Assembly: GCA_026182355.1 (NCBI GenBank) | Contig: JAPFBL010001617.1 | Location: 5,563,001-5,627,000 of the forward strand | Direction: 5' to 3' | From: Hermatobates lingyangjiaoensis | Lineage: Eukaryota > Arthropoda > Insecta > Hemiptera > Hermatobatidae | DNA: 64,000 bases | Shown: positions 1 to 13,000 of the stretch, in pieces | Layout: each line of letters starts with the position of its first letter | Position numbering within the stretch: the stretch's first letter is position 1 | The notes under the pieces: generated by a model | Database searches by the model: none | The model's input: only the letters and a program-made list of their open reading frames with translations | Told to the model about the DNA's origin: nothing | Translations under genes and position numbers: made by a program

Positions 1-189
1 GAGCACATCCTAGAAGTCTGTCCTAGATACGCTGGAATAAGGTTCAATTATGAAATGGCTACGGGTCGCTTTGTGGCAGAGACGTATAGAGGTGCGCTGA
101 CTACATATAGAAAAGATTTTCTTATGTATATAAATGGAATAAGAAGAATTAGAGGATCAAAGGGCACAACTCCTCCAAGATTGGCTTAA
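1..189 (+). pseudogene. C-terminal tail of non-LTR retrotransposon RT ORF
   Basis: An open frame enters from the left edge in frame 1 and stops at TAA 187-189, giving 62 residues. The start, EHILEVCPRYAGIR, resembles the Cys/His-containing tail (…EH-L--CPRY…R) found after the RT domain in R1/jockey/LOA-type non-LTR retrotransposons. The rest is basic and has no other recognisable motif. The RT core would lie outside the window. The clade cannot be fixed from so short a piece. Confidence 0.6.
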
Positions 190-739
190 AAAATTTGAGC
201 TTATGATACTGAAGTGTGTTTGTTTTTGTTTTGTTTTATACAGTGTTTTTATTTGACTAGTAGTTAGTTTTTTGATTTGCGTTTTGATGACATTTGGATG
301 AAGTCACAGTCTTTTGTTTTGTAACTTTTTTAGTAGTTTTTTCTTTGCTTGATGTGGTGTCGTGGAAACTCGCCTCCGTGTGGCCCACCTCGGGCGTATC
401 TCGGAGGCTGTTTTGCCTCTATCTTCGGCTAGGGCTTTTGTCCCCGAGATGCGGCGAAAGAGTTTTCACGTTAAAAAGCACGATTTGTTCTGCTGTTATT
501 CGTGATATGGCCGAAAGGCTGGGTACACATTCCGATATCAAAACAGGGTGGGTGAGTGTGTATCCAAAAGTTTGTGTAGATGCTACAGTCCCCAATCTTT
601 CATGGATCAAATTAATATTTTACACAAAAATGGGCCTCATAGTGTAGATGTGCTGAAGAGTGGGAGCAATTATCAATGACGGGAAAGTCTCTTTTTTGGC
701 CAGAATGTGTTTTTAGACAAATGTTTTTGCTCCTAAACT
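190..739 (+). other. Probable 3' UTR of the retrotransposon, no gene
   Basis: The stretch follows the RT tail. From about 360 to 600 it is clearly more GC-rich than the surrounding DNA (Ser/Leu-rich spurious frames on both strands), as expected for a retrotransposon 3' UTR. It ends in ordinary AT-rich sequence. No gene or domain is recognised. Confidence 0.35.
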
Positions 740-1946
740 ACCAATTCCAGAGAATTGGAATTTTGGCATTATTTTTGAAGCAACAAACTAAATAACCGAA
801 AAAATTCTTAAATTTTTGAAACGACTGGACATTTTTTAAAATAAAATGTAAAAATTTTGACTTATCATTCAATATGAAAGATTTTGATTGCGATACAAGT
901 CATACCGTTTGGAAGATCATAAAATTATACCTAAAAATAGAACATTATATGAAGGATCAGTTGTGGTAATTTTTTTCAAAATTACATTAACCAGAGAGTT
1001 GTTATAGCACATTTTCTGTTTTCACAAAGAATGTTTTTTTTTAGCACAAAACTACTCATTAAAAAATAAAAAACATTGCTAAAAATTTGACAGAAAATTA
1101 GCAATTCATAAAAGAGTTCATGAAATTTCAATTATGACAAAGGGTAATTAAACTATAACAACTCCATATTCATCCTGGACTAATAATGGATCACCTGCGA
1201 TACTTGTCGGATTTGTTTTCATTTATTTACATTGTTTACATTGACTTAGAAATTTTTTGAGTTAATCTACTCAAATAAAATTGATGTTTAGAGGTTTTAT
1301 GAAACATTTGTAAATAATTAATTAACTTAATATGAAATGTAAAAGAATAAAATTCTTTCATGTAAAAATCAACGCCAATGAATCATATAATTTCTGATGC
1401 TTTCCAGGTATGATGAATTTGTCTAATAAAATGTTCTAATCAATCTATGTGCTGCACAATTCAACAAAACTTATAACCAGATGTAGATTTTCTTATTGTT
1501 ATGAGTCATATTAACTTTGGGTAATACTGAAGTATGAGGAATGGACTGATTCATTCTATAAAAGTGCTACTATGTCGTTGAAAAATATCTAGTTGTTTTA
1601 CTATTCTAGTGTAATAGTTCATATTTTTCGTTTTCGAAATTTGAAGCTTCCAGCTATAAAATTTTTAAATTATACTGAACGACAGGCTTTGAATTTGATT
1701 TGAGTATGAAAAACTATATAATTACTGATATTTTGTTTACTGAATATGTATTTACAGTAACCTCATAACAGAATACCAGAAAGTTCAAATTTCAACCATT
1801 TCTATAGAAATGATTGGAGCTAATGGATAACATAACACGATGGTTAAATAAAAATAAAACAAAAAATGAATTATTTGTCAAGAAGTTTGATATTATGTTT
1901 ACTAATAGTGAAGTCGAGTGTAGGCCTTCCAGATTTTTTTTAAACA
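740..1946. mobile_element. Diverged copy of the foldback element at 14254-15972
   Basis: Positions about 970-1350 align with 14930-15290 (shared blocks such as ttagcaattcataaaa, tttacattgacttaga and aaaattgat). The right end at about 1885-1946 matches the right terminus of the second copy (gtgtaggcc…ccagattttttt). The left terminus is not recognisable and may be lost. No coding capacity is seen. The copy is clearly older than the one at 14254. Confidence 0.6.
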
Positions 1947-4900
1947 GAATTATTCAAATAACTGGTTTCTTTTAGAATGTATCATACTACTTAACATCAT
2001 TTATGATAATAAAATCGTCTCACAAAATTGGTTTATATGGTTTCTAATCTGTTAAATGTCGCAGAAAATATTTTTAAAGAAATATTTTGCCAACAGTAGC
2101 CACAAATATAAAATGGATTCATCATAATAACTATAGAAGATGGTAGAATTCAGTATGATGTCACCTGACATTACTGAATTAAGACTAAATAAAGATTTTA
2201 TAAAGACATTCAAACATAATTCGCTAGATGTAGCTTACTTGCTTGTTAAATTTCCTAGGAAGTTACTAGGAAAACTAATAAGAGTTTTATTGGATATTAC
2301 TTATAAATCTATGTTGGTTAGATTGTACATCTGATAATAATAACATCATTGGGATGAAAATTTTATAGAATCAATTTTATTGATGACAGTATTAAATTTA
2401 CATATGAAACTTATTAGAAATACAAGCCTAATTGAAAACAATCTGATAAATAATAAATTATTAATTTAAAAAAGTTAGTCACTTTAAGTATATTAAGTTT
2501 TAACTGTCAGGCACTTGAAATTACTTCAATATTTTACATTTAACTGTTTTCAAATTTGAAATGTCTTCCCTCCATTAGCGTATATGTTACCATTTTTAAC
2601 TTATACTTATATTTTAATATTTTCTTAAAATGTGTAAATCCTTCGTTCTGAAATGCTAAAAAAAATAAGTAAATTGAAATAACATGGTTTTTATATTTAA
2701 TAACAGATATTATTGAAAAAACTACTTAATAGTTTTACAGCAACTTTATATAAATATGTTTTTCTTATTTATTCGAGACTTTGTTAAAAAAAAATAGATT
2801 ATTTTTATCACCTATTACTTTTTAGATTTTTTGAATGAATAATACATTTTGCTGATTCAGACAACAGATTACATTTAAATATCACCGGCAAATATTTTGG
2901 TGTAGACATGTACTGTTTACAGAGTGCCTGAATGAACGTGAAATAAGTAATCTATTTTATCGATTTAGTATTTCTCTATACTATGAAATATATATAAATT
3001 CGGTTAGAAGTTTAATTAAGATTTGCTGTTTTTATATAATTACTTAATTTGAATTTATTAATACTTTCTACCTTGTACGTAGGATATTAATGTGGTATTT
3101 TAGTCGCCATTTTTGTGGTCACTGGTATAATTTATGATGAACTTCCCTAATATTTACTTCTATTTCCACTTCTTCGAACTGAAATTTATATAAGGCGATT
3201 GGTGAGTCTTCTCATTGAACTGTCTACCTTGCTTGCTTTCAGCTTGGTGTTCTGTGCTTACTGAAGATGTAACTTAAACAGATTATATTTTGATTCTAGG
3301 GAGTTTAATCATTCATTTCCACCTTTCGATATTCCAATTCAAATATCTCTTAGATACTAGGTCTAATAAATGTAAAATTAGCTTGCATTGTCATGTTATC
3401 GGAACAGTAAATGAATTGTGTTAATGTTAGTAGTGATGTTTAATACCCATTCTTACTTGATGTCAGTTTCACTATCTCTTTTATGATGGTTTCAAGTATA
3501 AAGTAATGGGAAAGCCAAGCCATGTTATAATTATTGTGCGTTGGCATTTTTTTTATATATATGGCTGATATCATTTCATGTAATTTATCTTAGAAAATCT
3601 CTTCTTTTACTTTAAATGAATTGGCTGTTTAGTTTAGAAGATACTGTATTTGTTTAATTCTATATTGGTGTCATTGATAGTAACGTATCATTTCTAAGAA
3701 GTTGAAATTGGGGATGTTAATTGTTCGATAAAATATTGACGGATTCCAATTTAATGGTTCTTGAATTGCAAAATAAAAAAAAAATAGTAAGCACTTTTTT
3801 TTATTGACATCTCTTTTGGTAAATTAGTGAGCCAATGTTGTAATTTATAGAAGGGGGAAGTAATAGTGCATTTGTGAACCAAATTTAGTTATTCACTTAT
3901 ACACGTCAGATTAAAATAAAGCAAAAATCATATTATTTCATGTGCAAATAGTTATTTGTGTTTCCGAAGTAACAGAATATATTTTTTACATGTTTATGTT
4001 GTAGTTAATTAATAATCGTAGGCAATTGCTAGGACGTTTAATTTGTTTTATTTACTTTGGTGTTAGTATATTTGTTTACTTATTCCGTAATAGAAACAAT
4101 GATTATCACTAGGGGTAAACAGCTATTGTTGGAGTGTTTTGCAAAATGACTCAGTTGTTTAGGTTTCTCTGTAATCTCCCCGTGATTGTTAAACAATTTA
4201 ATTTAGTTGATAGAATGCGACCGATCACATCACATTTTAGTGAGAAGGCGTTCTCTTCCTATTGTGAGTTTCTTGTATTAAATTTGTTGTTTTTATTTGG
4301 ATTATAAGTTAGAAATTCACTATTTTGAATTTGTTTATGATTTTGGAACATACAACGCTTTTTCCAAGTATTTATTTGAACATAACTCGTAATATTAAGC
4401 AAATTGTATTCGAATAAATGATCTCATAATATTTCAGTATTTTTTAGGCTCAGCTTTAATTTTTATGTATTAATTTTTTTAAACAGCATTACATGTTCTA
4501 ATGTTTTAAATTTTGTAAGATAATATAAGTTTTATCTGGTGATTACCGAAATAATTTATGTAAGTTGGGTTAAATTATCCTCATGTTTTTAAGGTTTGGG
4601 TGGAAAGAAAATATAAAAAGAATAAAAGTTTAATTCTACATTTTGCTAGAAACTTTTTCGGATTCTTTATAGTTAGCAATATTAATGGTTAATTTTTATA
4701 AGGATTACAGGTTTATTAAGTATAAGCTATTACCATTCAATATGCAAGCTGTAATATTTAAAATATATCTTACCTTGATGCTTACTGGTTCAGTTTATCA
4801 CTTTTTTATGACGACATTTTTTTTTACATATAATGAGCTTTCATTGTTTTTAGAAATGGTCGTGTTTTCGATAGATACTCCAAAAATCAAAATGACTTCA

Positions 4901-5885
4901 CACACACACACACACTTCTTGTTCTCTTTCATGACAACGTTGAAGTTACTTCAATGATAAAATGTTAAATTACTAAATCATGTAAACGTAATATAATATA
5001 TATAACAGTGAACTTGTACACTTTTGTCAAACAATCATACAACTACAAATAATTTTAAGTTATCCTGAGTCATTTCATTTTTTTTCGATCGGTGAAATAT
5101 CTTAATTTGTCAACGATCGATGGATTCCTCTCATAGACTTTCTCATACACAGTGGTTAATTGCGCTGCTATATTTAAAACCCAAGCACAGTCTGACCACT
5201 GCTTCCTGTCCCATCATCAGAGTAACTACTTTCCAGATTACGGTTTAACTCCTGCATATATCACAGCTACACATTATTATCCTTGAATCCTACCACATTA
5301 AATTTCTGGATCCTCTGGTTACCATCTTGTCGTATTTTACAAATTTTCGCACTTACATTTCCGAGTATTAGGTAATATCAGAATCTACGTTTACACCTCT
5401 GCATGTAGGAATGTCAGATTGAATCTGTGTCTTGCACAAATTCTTATGAGCACGTTGGACATTTAATGTCTGTGTAATAGAAAAGAATCATTTTCGTTCT
5501 CTATCTAATGATATGAATTTCTGTTGCATGCAATATTGTTGCGGTTATAAGCTCTTATTAACATCTTAATTTTATAATTGAAATTTTGTAGAACGTTTTG
5601 AGATACAGGAATATTGGGGTTACTGGACTTACTTAATGTTAACTTTCAAATATTATTTTACAGGTTATATTATATTTTTTTAATAATATTAATTAAAACT
5701 TGACGATAATTTTGGAATTATTACTATGTTTAGCTTACACCAATGTAAAAATCAGCTGAGAAACCAAATTATTTCACATCTAGAATAACTTTTACAATAA
5801 ACATTTAAGTATAGTTGGAACATGTATATTAATCTTTATTTACTTCTAATTTTCATATTAATTGTTTCTATTAATCTATTTTCAG
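1947..5885. other. AT-rich non-coding DNA upstream of faf coding exon 1
   Basis: No convincing coding exon or recognisable mobile element was found on either strand. Only short spurious frames occur, for example 64 codons from 2140 with no family resemblance, and a short CA run near 4902-4914. If faf has 5' non-coding exons or a nearby promoter they could lie here, but I cannot identify them. Confidence 0.4.
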
Positions 5886-6011
5886 GTAATTGAAATGGTC
5901 CATATTGGATCGTTTTTGTACCATATATATCCCATAAAGATATCTAATTTAGTTAACAACTCCATTAGAAAAGAATATTCGGAGTTCAAGTGAATTGGAC
6001 AGGAGGGCAAA
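5886..6011 (+). promoter_or_regulatory. faf: Candidate 5' UTR part of first coding exon, with a short uORF
   Basis: A pyrimidine tract ending in ttttcag at 5885 could be a 3' splice site. That would place 126 nt of 5' UTR in front of the faf ATG. The segment contains an upstream ATG at 5895 with its own in-frame stop at 5991-5993 (32 codons), ending before the faf start. Whether the acceptor is used, or the exon starts elsewhere, cannot be decided from sequence alone. Confidence 0.4.
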
Positions 6012-6074
6012 ATGACAGTTGCAACGCGAGGTCAAACACTTGAACCACCTGATGGAGACAATAACATGACACCC
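6012..6074 (+). CDS. faf: faf coding exon 1 (residues 1-21)
   Basis: Start codon in the context gggcaaaATGa. The first seven residues MTVATRG match the USP9X start MTATTRG, which is why this ATG is chosen. The donor is gtgagt at 6075. The exon ends in phase 0. Intron 1 is 19.1 kb. Confidence 0.85.
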
Positions 6075-9000
6075 GTGAGTTTGAAATTAAGTTGTTCCTC
6101 TACCATTAAAACCATTATACCATATACAAATTATATTTTATATAATTATAATCATTGAAATTATAGCTGGTTTATAGTTTATGAGTATCATATTGCTACC
6201 GTTATTTCATTGTTTCATTGGTTAATCTAAGGCGATAGAAAGCAAGAACAGCTAATGTATATATATATATAAATTAGTATAAATGGGCAGCAAATCTTCT
6301 TGAAGACAAATTGAATTAAAGTATGCAGCAGCTTCTGCATTAACGACCTTTTTGCTGATGGCCTCGATTTTTCTAACTATCTTCCGGTGATGCTGAGGCA
6401 ACTTCCATATATGCTGGGCCAGAGACATTGAGAAAACCAATATCAAACAACTTTAATGGATCACAAAAACACTGGGTTCAAACAAGCTTTCGACCACACA
6501 TTGGTCATCTTCGGGTTAACTATTTAATTTAATTTCACTACTATTTAATTAATGAATGTTAATATAATTAACTGAAAAGTAATTTTTAAAATTAAACATA
6601 ACAATTTTAACAAATAAAACAAATGATACAGTGGGTGAGATGAAAACAAAGAGCAGGTTCCAGCAAGGTTGCAACAACATACAGCTTTGCCCCTCAATTG
6701 CTATCAACCCTACTGGGCTCTAACTCTCTAACAAATTTAAAACTATTATCGAAAGTAGTACTACTTGGGATCACATTGAGGTCATAATTTTGAATGTTGA
6801 GGTTGGGGTTGACATCTTTGATATAAAGGGCTTCAAGGATAGTTAATCTATCTTTGTCGTTATTATAATGAAGTACCGAAGTTCCATCCACTAACATACC
6901 CCTGGTGAGTTTAATCCCATGGGCATCCTCTGTATGTTTTTTGGGGGCTCCTGTTGAGAGATGCATGGTCAGACGCCTTGAGAGCTTCGTAGCCGTCATC
7001 CCAATATACCTCGAATTCAGGGTTGCACACTCCCCTGTTGAACAAGTGTACTGGTATACAAGGTGACTGCGTTGATGCTCCGGGGTGTCGACTTTCGGTT
7101 TTTTTGATAGCACAAGGTCACTGGTCTTCTTATTCTTATAATATATTCTTAACTGTAATCTGTCTATTTCATTGGTTGGCTTTACGTTATCCTTTATTAA
7201 CTTGTGGAGGGCTCTTTCATCTTGTTTGTATTCATTGTGCATATATGCACGGTAGTAGAGGGTAAGTGACTCACCAGGGGCTGGAGGCTCTACATTACTG
7301 GTATACCATTTATCCAGGAACGACTTTATTGCCTTCATTACTTCAGCGTTAGAGTATCCATTGTTAATTAATACCTGCGTTGAATTTTCGATCTCTTGGT
7401 GTACTAGGGTCCAATCACTGCAGTGGGTGAATGCCCTTTTTATATAAGCATTGATAGTAGACTTCCTATATTTTTCCGGGCATTCACTTCTTCCGTTGAG
7501 GCAAATTGGACTTTGCCTCAACGGAAGAAGTGAATGCCCGGAAAAATATAGGAAGTCTACTATCAATGCTTATATAAAAAGGGCATTCACCCACTGCAGT
7601 GATTGGACCCTAGTACACCAAGAGATCGAAAATTCAACGCAGGTATTAATTAACAATGGATACTCTAACGCTGAAGTAATGAAGGCAATAAAGTCGTTCC
7701 TGGATAAATGGTATACCAGTAATGTAGAGCCTCCAGCCCCTGGTGAGTCACTTACCCTCTACTACCGTGCATATATGCACAATGAATACAAACAAGATGA
7801 AAGAGCCCTCCACAAGTTAATAAAGGATAACGTAAAGCCAACCAATGAAATAGACAGATTACAGTTAAGAATATATTATAAGAATAAGAAGACCAGTGAC
7901 CTTGTGCTATCAAAAAAACCGAAAGTCGACACCCCGGAGCATCAACGCAGTCACCTTGTATACCAGTACACTTGTTCAACAGGGGAGTGTGCAACCCTGA
8001 ATTCGAGGTATATTGGGATGACGGCTACGAAGCTCTCAAGGCGTCTGACCATGCATCTCTCAACAGGAGCCCCCAAAAAACATACAGAGGATGCCCATGG
8101 GATTAAACTCACCAGGGGTATGTTAGTGGATGGAACTTCGGTACTTCATTATAATAACGACAAAGATAGATTAACTATCCTTGAAGCCCTTTATATCAAA
8201 GATGTCAACCCCAACCTCAACATTCAAAATTATGACCTCAATGTGATCCCAAGTAGTACTACTTTCGATAATAGTTTTAAATTTGTTAGAGAGTTAGAGC
8301 CCAGTAGGGTTGATAGCAATTGAGGGGCAAAGCTGTATGTTGTTGCAACCTTGCTGGAACCTGCTCTTTGTTTTCATCTCACCCACTGTATCATTTGTTT
8401 TATTTGTTAAAATTGTTATGTTTAATTTTAAAAATTACTTTTCAGTTAATTATATTAACATTCATTAATTAAATAGTAGTGAAATTAAATTAAATAGTTA
8501 ACCCGAAGATGACCAATGTGTGGTCGAAAGCTTGTTTGAACCCAGTGTTTTTGTGATCCATTAAAGTTGTTTGATATTGGTTTTCTCAATGTCTCTGGCC
8601 CAGCATATATGGAAGTTGCCTCAGCATCACCGGAAGATAGTTAGAAAAATCGAGGCCATCAGCAAAAAGGTCGTTAATGCAGAAGCTGCTGCATACTTTA
8701 ATTCAATATATATATATATATACATGAAACAAAAAACCACAAGGAAAATTCAAAAGAAATAATAAATTATTCCCTGAGGCCTTTCCCACAATGTCATCAT
8801 AGAACGACCACAAATTAAATATAGAGGTTACAGAGAAGCATAACGGAAGGTGATGAAGAAAGATTAACTTACAAAAATAATAAAAAGGCAACATTTGGTT
8901 ACAAAGGAAAAATCACCAGTATGAGTAGAGTTGATATTCAATTTCAAATTACTGAGATCAAGTTTCTTTGACTAAACTGTCAATTAAAAATTTATTTAAC

Positions 9001-9712
9001 TTAAACTAGCCTCAGCTGTTGTTTCAGGATGTGTTGGGCAAACTGGAAAATCATGATTACTCGTGTGAAACAAAATAAATATGCTGTAAGAGACAAGAAA
9101 AGTCGAGTGCATTGTTCAGCAAATCAAGGTTTTGATGTATGAATGATGTAGTAAATTGGCAGGATGCCAAGGAACTGATTTTTCTATCTTCAGATTTTGA
9201 AGGGAACATAGTTGAAAGCGCGTTGAAAAAAAAATAATTTTGAAACCCTCATCAACAGCAGCCCGGGCCTCCTTAAGTTAGATTAATTTTTAATTGAGGA
9301 TAGTTAAAAATACAGTATACAGTTAAACAAACTAGATCTCTTGCTAATGTACAATTGAATATTATAAACTCTAATCATACTGGTTTTTTTCTCTGTAACA
9401 TTGTTGCAACCTCTTTTGTATTTAATTTGTTGTCGCTCTCTGATGACTTAATGTAGAAGGCTTCAGAGCATATTTTTCTAGTTTTTGATTTCTCCTTGTG
9501 ACCTTTTGTTTCATTAATTTCCATCACATGTTTAATTGTGATTATTTTTATGGTAATATATATTCTTTGATATATATATATAGTCACCGCCCTGCCTTCC
9601 TGCGGGACTCTTCGCTCTTCACACCTCCTTATGACGACGATGGTCGAAATATCGATGTGAGTTATGTGTGTGTCTTTCTGTGTGTTTCCTTCGTTTTGAA
9701 TTTATTTTATTT

Positions 9713-9769
<57 letters not shown>

Positions 9770-9973
9770 TCAATATAGATAAAGAAACAAAAATTAATAA
9801 AAAACATACACTTGCAGTCTCCCAACGTCCCTTTACCAGTTCGCTTGGTTTCCCTCTCTTATTTTTCCTGATGACGGTTCAAACCTAAAATTAGATTAGA
9901 AACTGTAACTGAGTGTTTTTTATTTATATTGAACACTAATTTGTCCGTTTCGGATTGTTTTTTCATTGTAAAA

Positions 9974-10052
<79 letters not shown>

Positions 10053-13000
10053 CAAACGATTATAATAAAAGAACACGTAGAAACAATTCACTTCAATATT
10101 TCGACCTCGTCGTCGACAGGAGAAGAGAAGAAGATGATGAGTTCTGCTCGGCTGACAAACAGCAACAATATATATATTACTTCCTTTATATTTATATATA
10201 GCGTTAATGTCTCTTTGAGAGCTTCAGAAGTTCTTATTTGTCTCCTGGGTAGATCTGCTCCTCGGCTTAACCTCAATTGTGATTATTACTTTTTTGTTAT
10301 TTTAATAAAAAGACTTGTTGCTTCTTATTCATCTTCTTTATAGTTCGGCTTTTAATATTTTTTTTATTAGATATTTTTCAATACTTACCTATATTTATTT
10401 TTTTTTTAATATTTATGAACTCCTCCTCAAGTTGGCTACACTGATTGACTGTCTCGTGAATGTCATGACTTCAGTTGTTGCCTGTCTTCGGACAGACTGA
10501 CTTCTTTGTCTCTCTACCTGATAACGACACAGTAGAGTAAATATATATTAGTGACCTCTTTGATCTCTTTTATGTGTGTTCTTTCTTTGAATTTACTTTA
10601 TATATTTATATATATAGGTGTGTTCTCTAATCGGGGTTCGGTCAATTTTCCAGGATAAAAAATCAAACTCTCGTTGCCAACGTTTCGGTTTTATTTAAAA
10701 CCTTTTTCATAGGCAGAATTCTGCCTATGAAAAAGGTTTTAAATAAAACCGAAACGTTGGCAACGAGAGTTTGATTTTTTATCCTGGAAAATTGACCGAA
10801 CCCCGATTAGAGAACACACCTATTCTATCAAACGGTCGATATATTATTGAATCTGTTTTATATATATATATATAACCAATTAAATGAAACTATCCCACAA
10901 CTAAATAAACTACATTGACATAAAGAACACACAGAAATGAAACAGAAACTCACTATATATTTCAATGGCCTCGTCATTATGACATAATGTTCTTTATGTC
11001 AATATAGTTTATATATATATGATGTAATTTTTTGAGGGTTGAGGTCCAATGATTTTAAACTAGTCCTTTTGCCGACGTTTTGACATATATTTATGTCATC
11101 TTCAGGGTTACAACATGATAGTTTTACAATTAGCACTACTATTACTACTATTTCGTAATTTATTACATTTTAATATGTACAGTAACAAAGAGGAATTTAT
11201 TGATAAATCAGTTATTTCGACTCTGAATTTTATGTTATATATTGACATAAGGATATTGTTATAATTATTCTATTGCTTTTACAATTATTTCGTAAGTATA
11301 GAGATCACTATTTGATTACCTTGGAAAACTGTTTATGTTGCAGCATACCTATTTTCTGCTGTTACATGATGGCTACTATTTGTTTTTTGGGAGGTTTCTT
11401 AACGGTTATGTTCTCTTTTGCTTGTTGTGTACCCAGTGTTTTTTTAACCGGGTCTGCCTAATCTTCATAAAAAAAACACTGAGTACTCAACAACAAAAGA
11501 GAACATAACCGTAAAGGAACCTCCCGAAAAACAAATAGTAGCCATCATGTAACAGTAGAAAATAGGTATGCTGCAATATAAACAGATTTCCAAGGTAATC
11601 AAATAGTGATCTCTATACTTATGAAATAATTGTAAAAGCAATAGAATAATTATAACAATATCCTTATGTCAATATATAACAAAAAATCCATAGTCGAAAT
11701 AACTGATATAATATAACAAACTGAGAAATAACAACAAACTGCTATAATATCAGGGAAAAAGAAAAACGAAGAAAATAAGGCCTTTTGCTTTGTGAAAAGA
11801 TGAAGCAACAGAACCTGTGAACATAAGCCCCACATTGTGACCTTCATGTAGGCTATGACTTGTATTAAACTACTTATTCCTTTACTTTGTTTAGATTATA
11901 CTAAGTGTTTTAAGTTTTTTTTACAGTTTTCATTCTATATAAATGTAAATAGATTTATTTATGACGATTGTGGAACTGTTATAATTCTCATCAAATAGGA
12001 GGTATCTAAGTGTAAACTTTGTAATACTGTGAATTGTGTTATATTCTAAAGCACAATCTTCTGCTATTTTGGACCATGATTGTTTTCTTCTACCTTTGAT
12101 ATTTATTTTACATCTAATACGATTTAATAAGTTTTGATGCAGTCGTTGATGCTATTGGATTATGGACAGTTTCTTGATGCAAAAAGTAAAACTACGTTTT
12201 TAGAAGTTAGGTATTCTTGAAATTCCCTGGACTTAATTGTTGGATACTAGTTAGCGAGTAATGAGTTGACTTTCGTTTTCTTTAGCATAGGATCTAAAAG
12301 GTGTATAAGATCTTTTACATTTTAATTATTATATGGATAGATATAAAAGTGGATCTTGAGAAGTGGTTAAAAAAAATATGTAAATATATTTTCCCTGAAA
12401 TATTTCCACGAAACCCGCCAGCTTTACATATTGACATAATTTCATATAGAGTTGCAGGACCTATATCACACAATATGTACCATAGTCCAACCGTATACGC
12501 CTTTTTCTGGTTTTATGCTTTTTGCATATATGATGTGAATTACAGTAATTTATAAATTATTATCCATATTGAAGTAGTAATAAAGTGGACAAATAACATA
12601 TGGTAAGCTCCAATATGCCCTAAGTGCCAGTGTACTTTTTCAATTAATTTTTGACCTAAATCTTGATGCAGTGCCTAATTCTTGAATAGTACACACTACA
12701 GCATCTCTATATTTTAAAATGTTCTTGAAATGTTTTGGAAAATATGATAATACCGTCAATATAGCAAACGATAAAACCTGTAAGCTTATTTTTGTAGAAT
12801 ATATTTCTTAATGTACACTAGAAAATTGCAGGCAGTATCTTCAGAATAAATTCTGTGATTGCCATTAAGGGTGTTGAAAAATATTTCCTCTTTGTGCTTT
12901 ATATGCTTATCTTGCAACAAGTTCTCTTTATGTTTGTGTGGATTGTTGTGAATGTTTTGCATTGTTATTAAATTTACAACTTTCAGAACATCTTCATTCA

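Larger units (their letters stand above)
6252..8706. repeat. Head-to-head palindrome of two truncated Penelope-like elements
   Basis: Left arm 6311-7505 and right arm 7512-8706 are near-identical reverse complements around a 6-nt spacer (ttggac). Each arm, read outward, holds the 3' half of a PLE ORF with a GIY-YIG domain, then a non-coding pseudo-LTR with a hammerhead-like motif, then the first codons of a following PLE ORF. That order is the tandem pseudo-LTR arrangement known for PLEs. The left arm continues about 55 nt further, to the codons for LLPIYTN, and then enters (TA)n. The right arm enters (TA)n earlier. It lies in faf intron 1. Confidence 0.85.

Noticed and set aside
294..647. 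117-codon + frame and opposing minus frame
   Set aside because: No family resemblance; lies in the GC-richer 3' UTR-like stretch of the retrotransposon.
2140..2334. 64-codon + frame
   Set aside because: Isolated, AT-rich, no recognisable homology or splice context fitting faf.
3180..3260. TATA-like tatataag followed by gtgagt, possible promoter and first exon
   Set aside because: Such strings are frequent in AT-rich DNA; nothing ties it to faf without transcript data.
7023..7994. Two identical 80-codon frames, + 7023-7265 and - 7752-7994
   Set aside because: They are antisense shadows of the mirror PLE ORFs and duplicate only because of the palindrome.
9717..10048. Tyr/Ile and Thr/His repeat proteins
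   Set aside because: Translations of (TA)n and (CA)n microsatellites.
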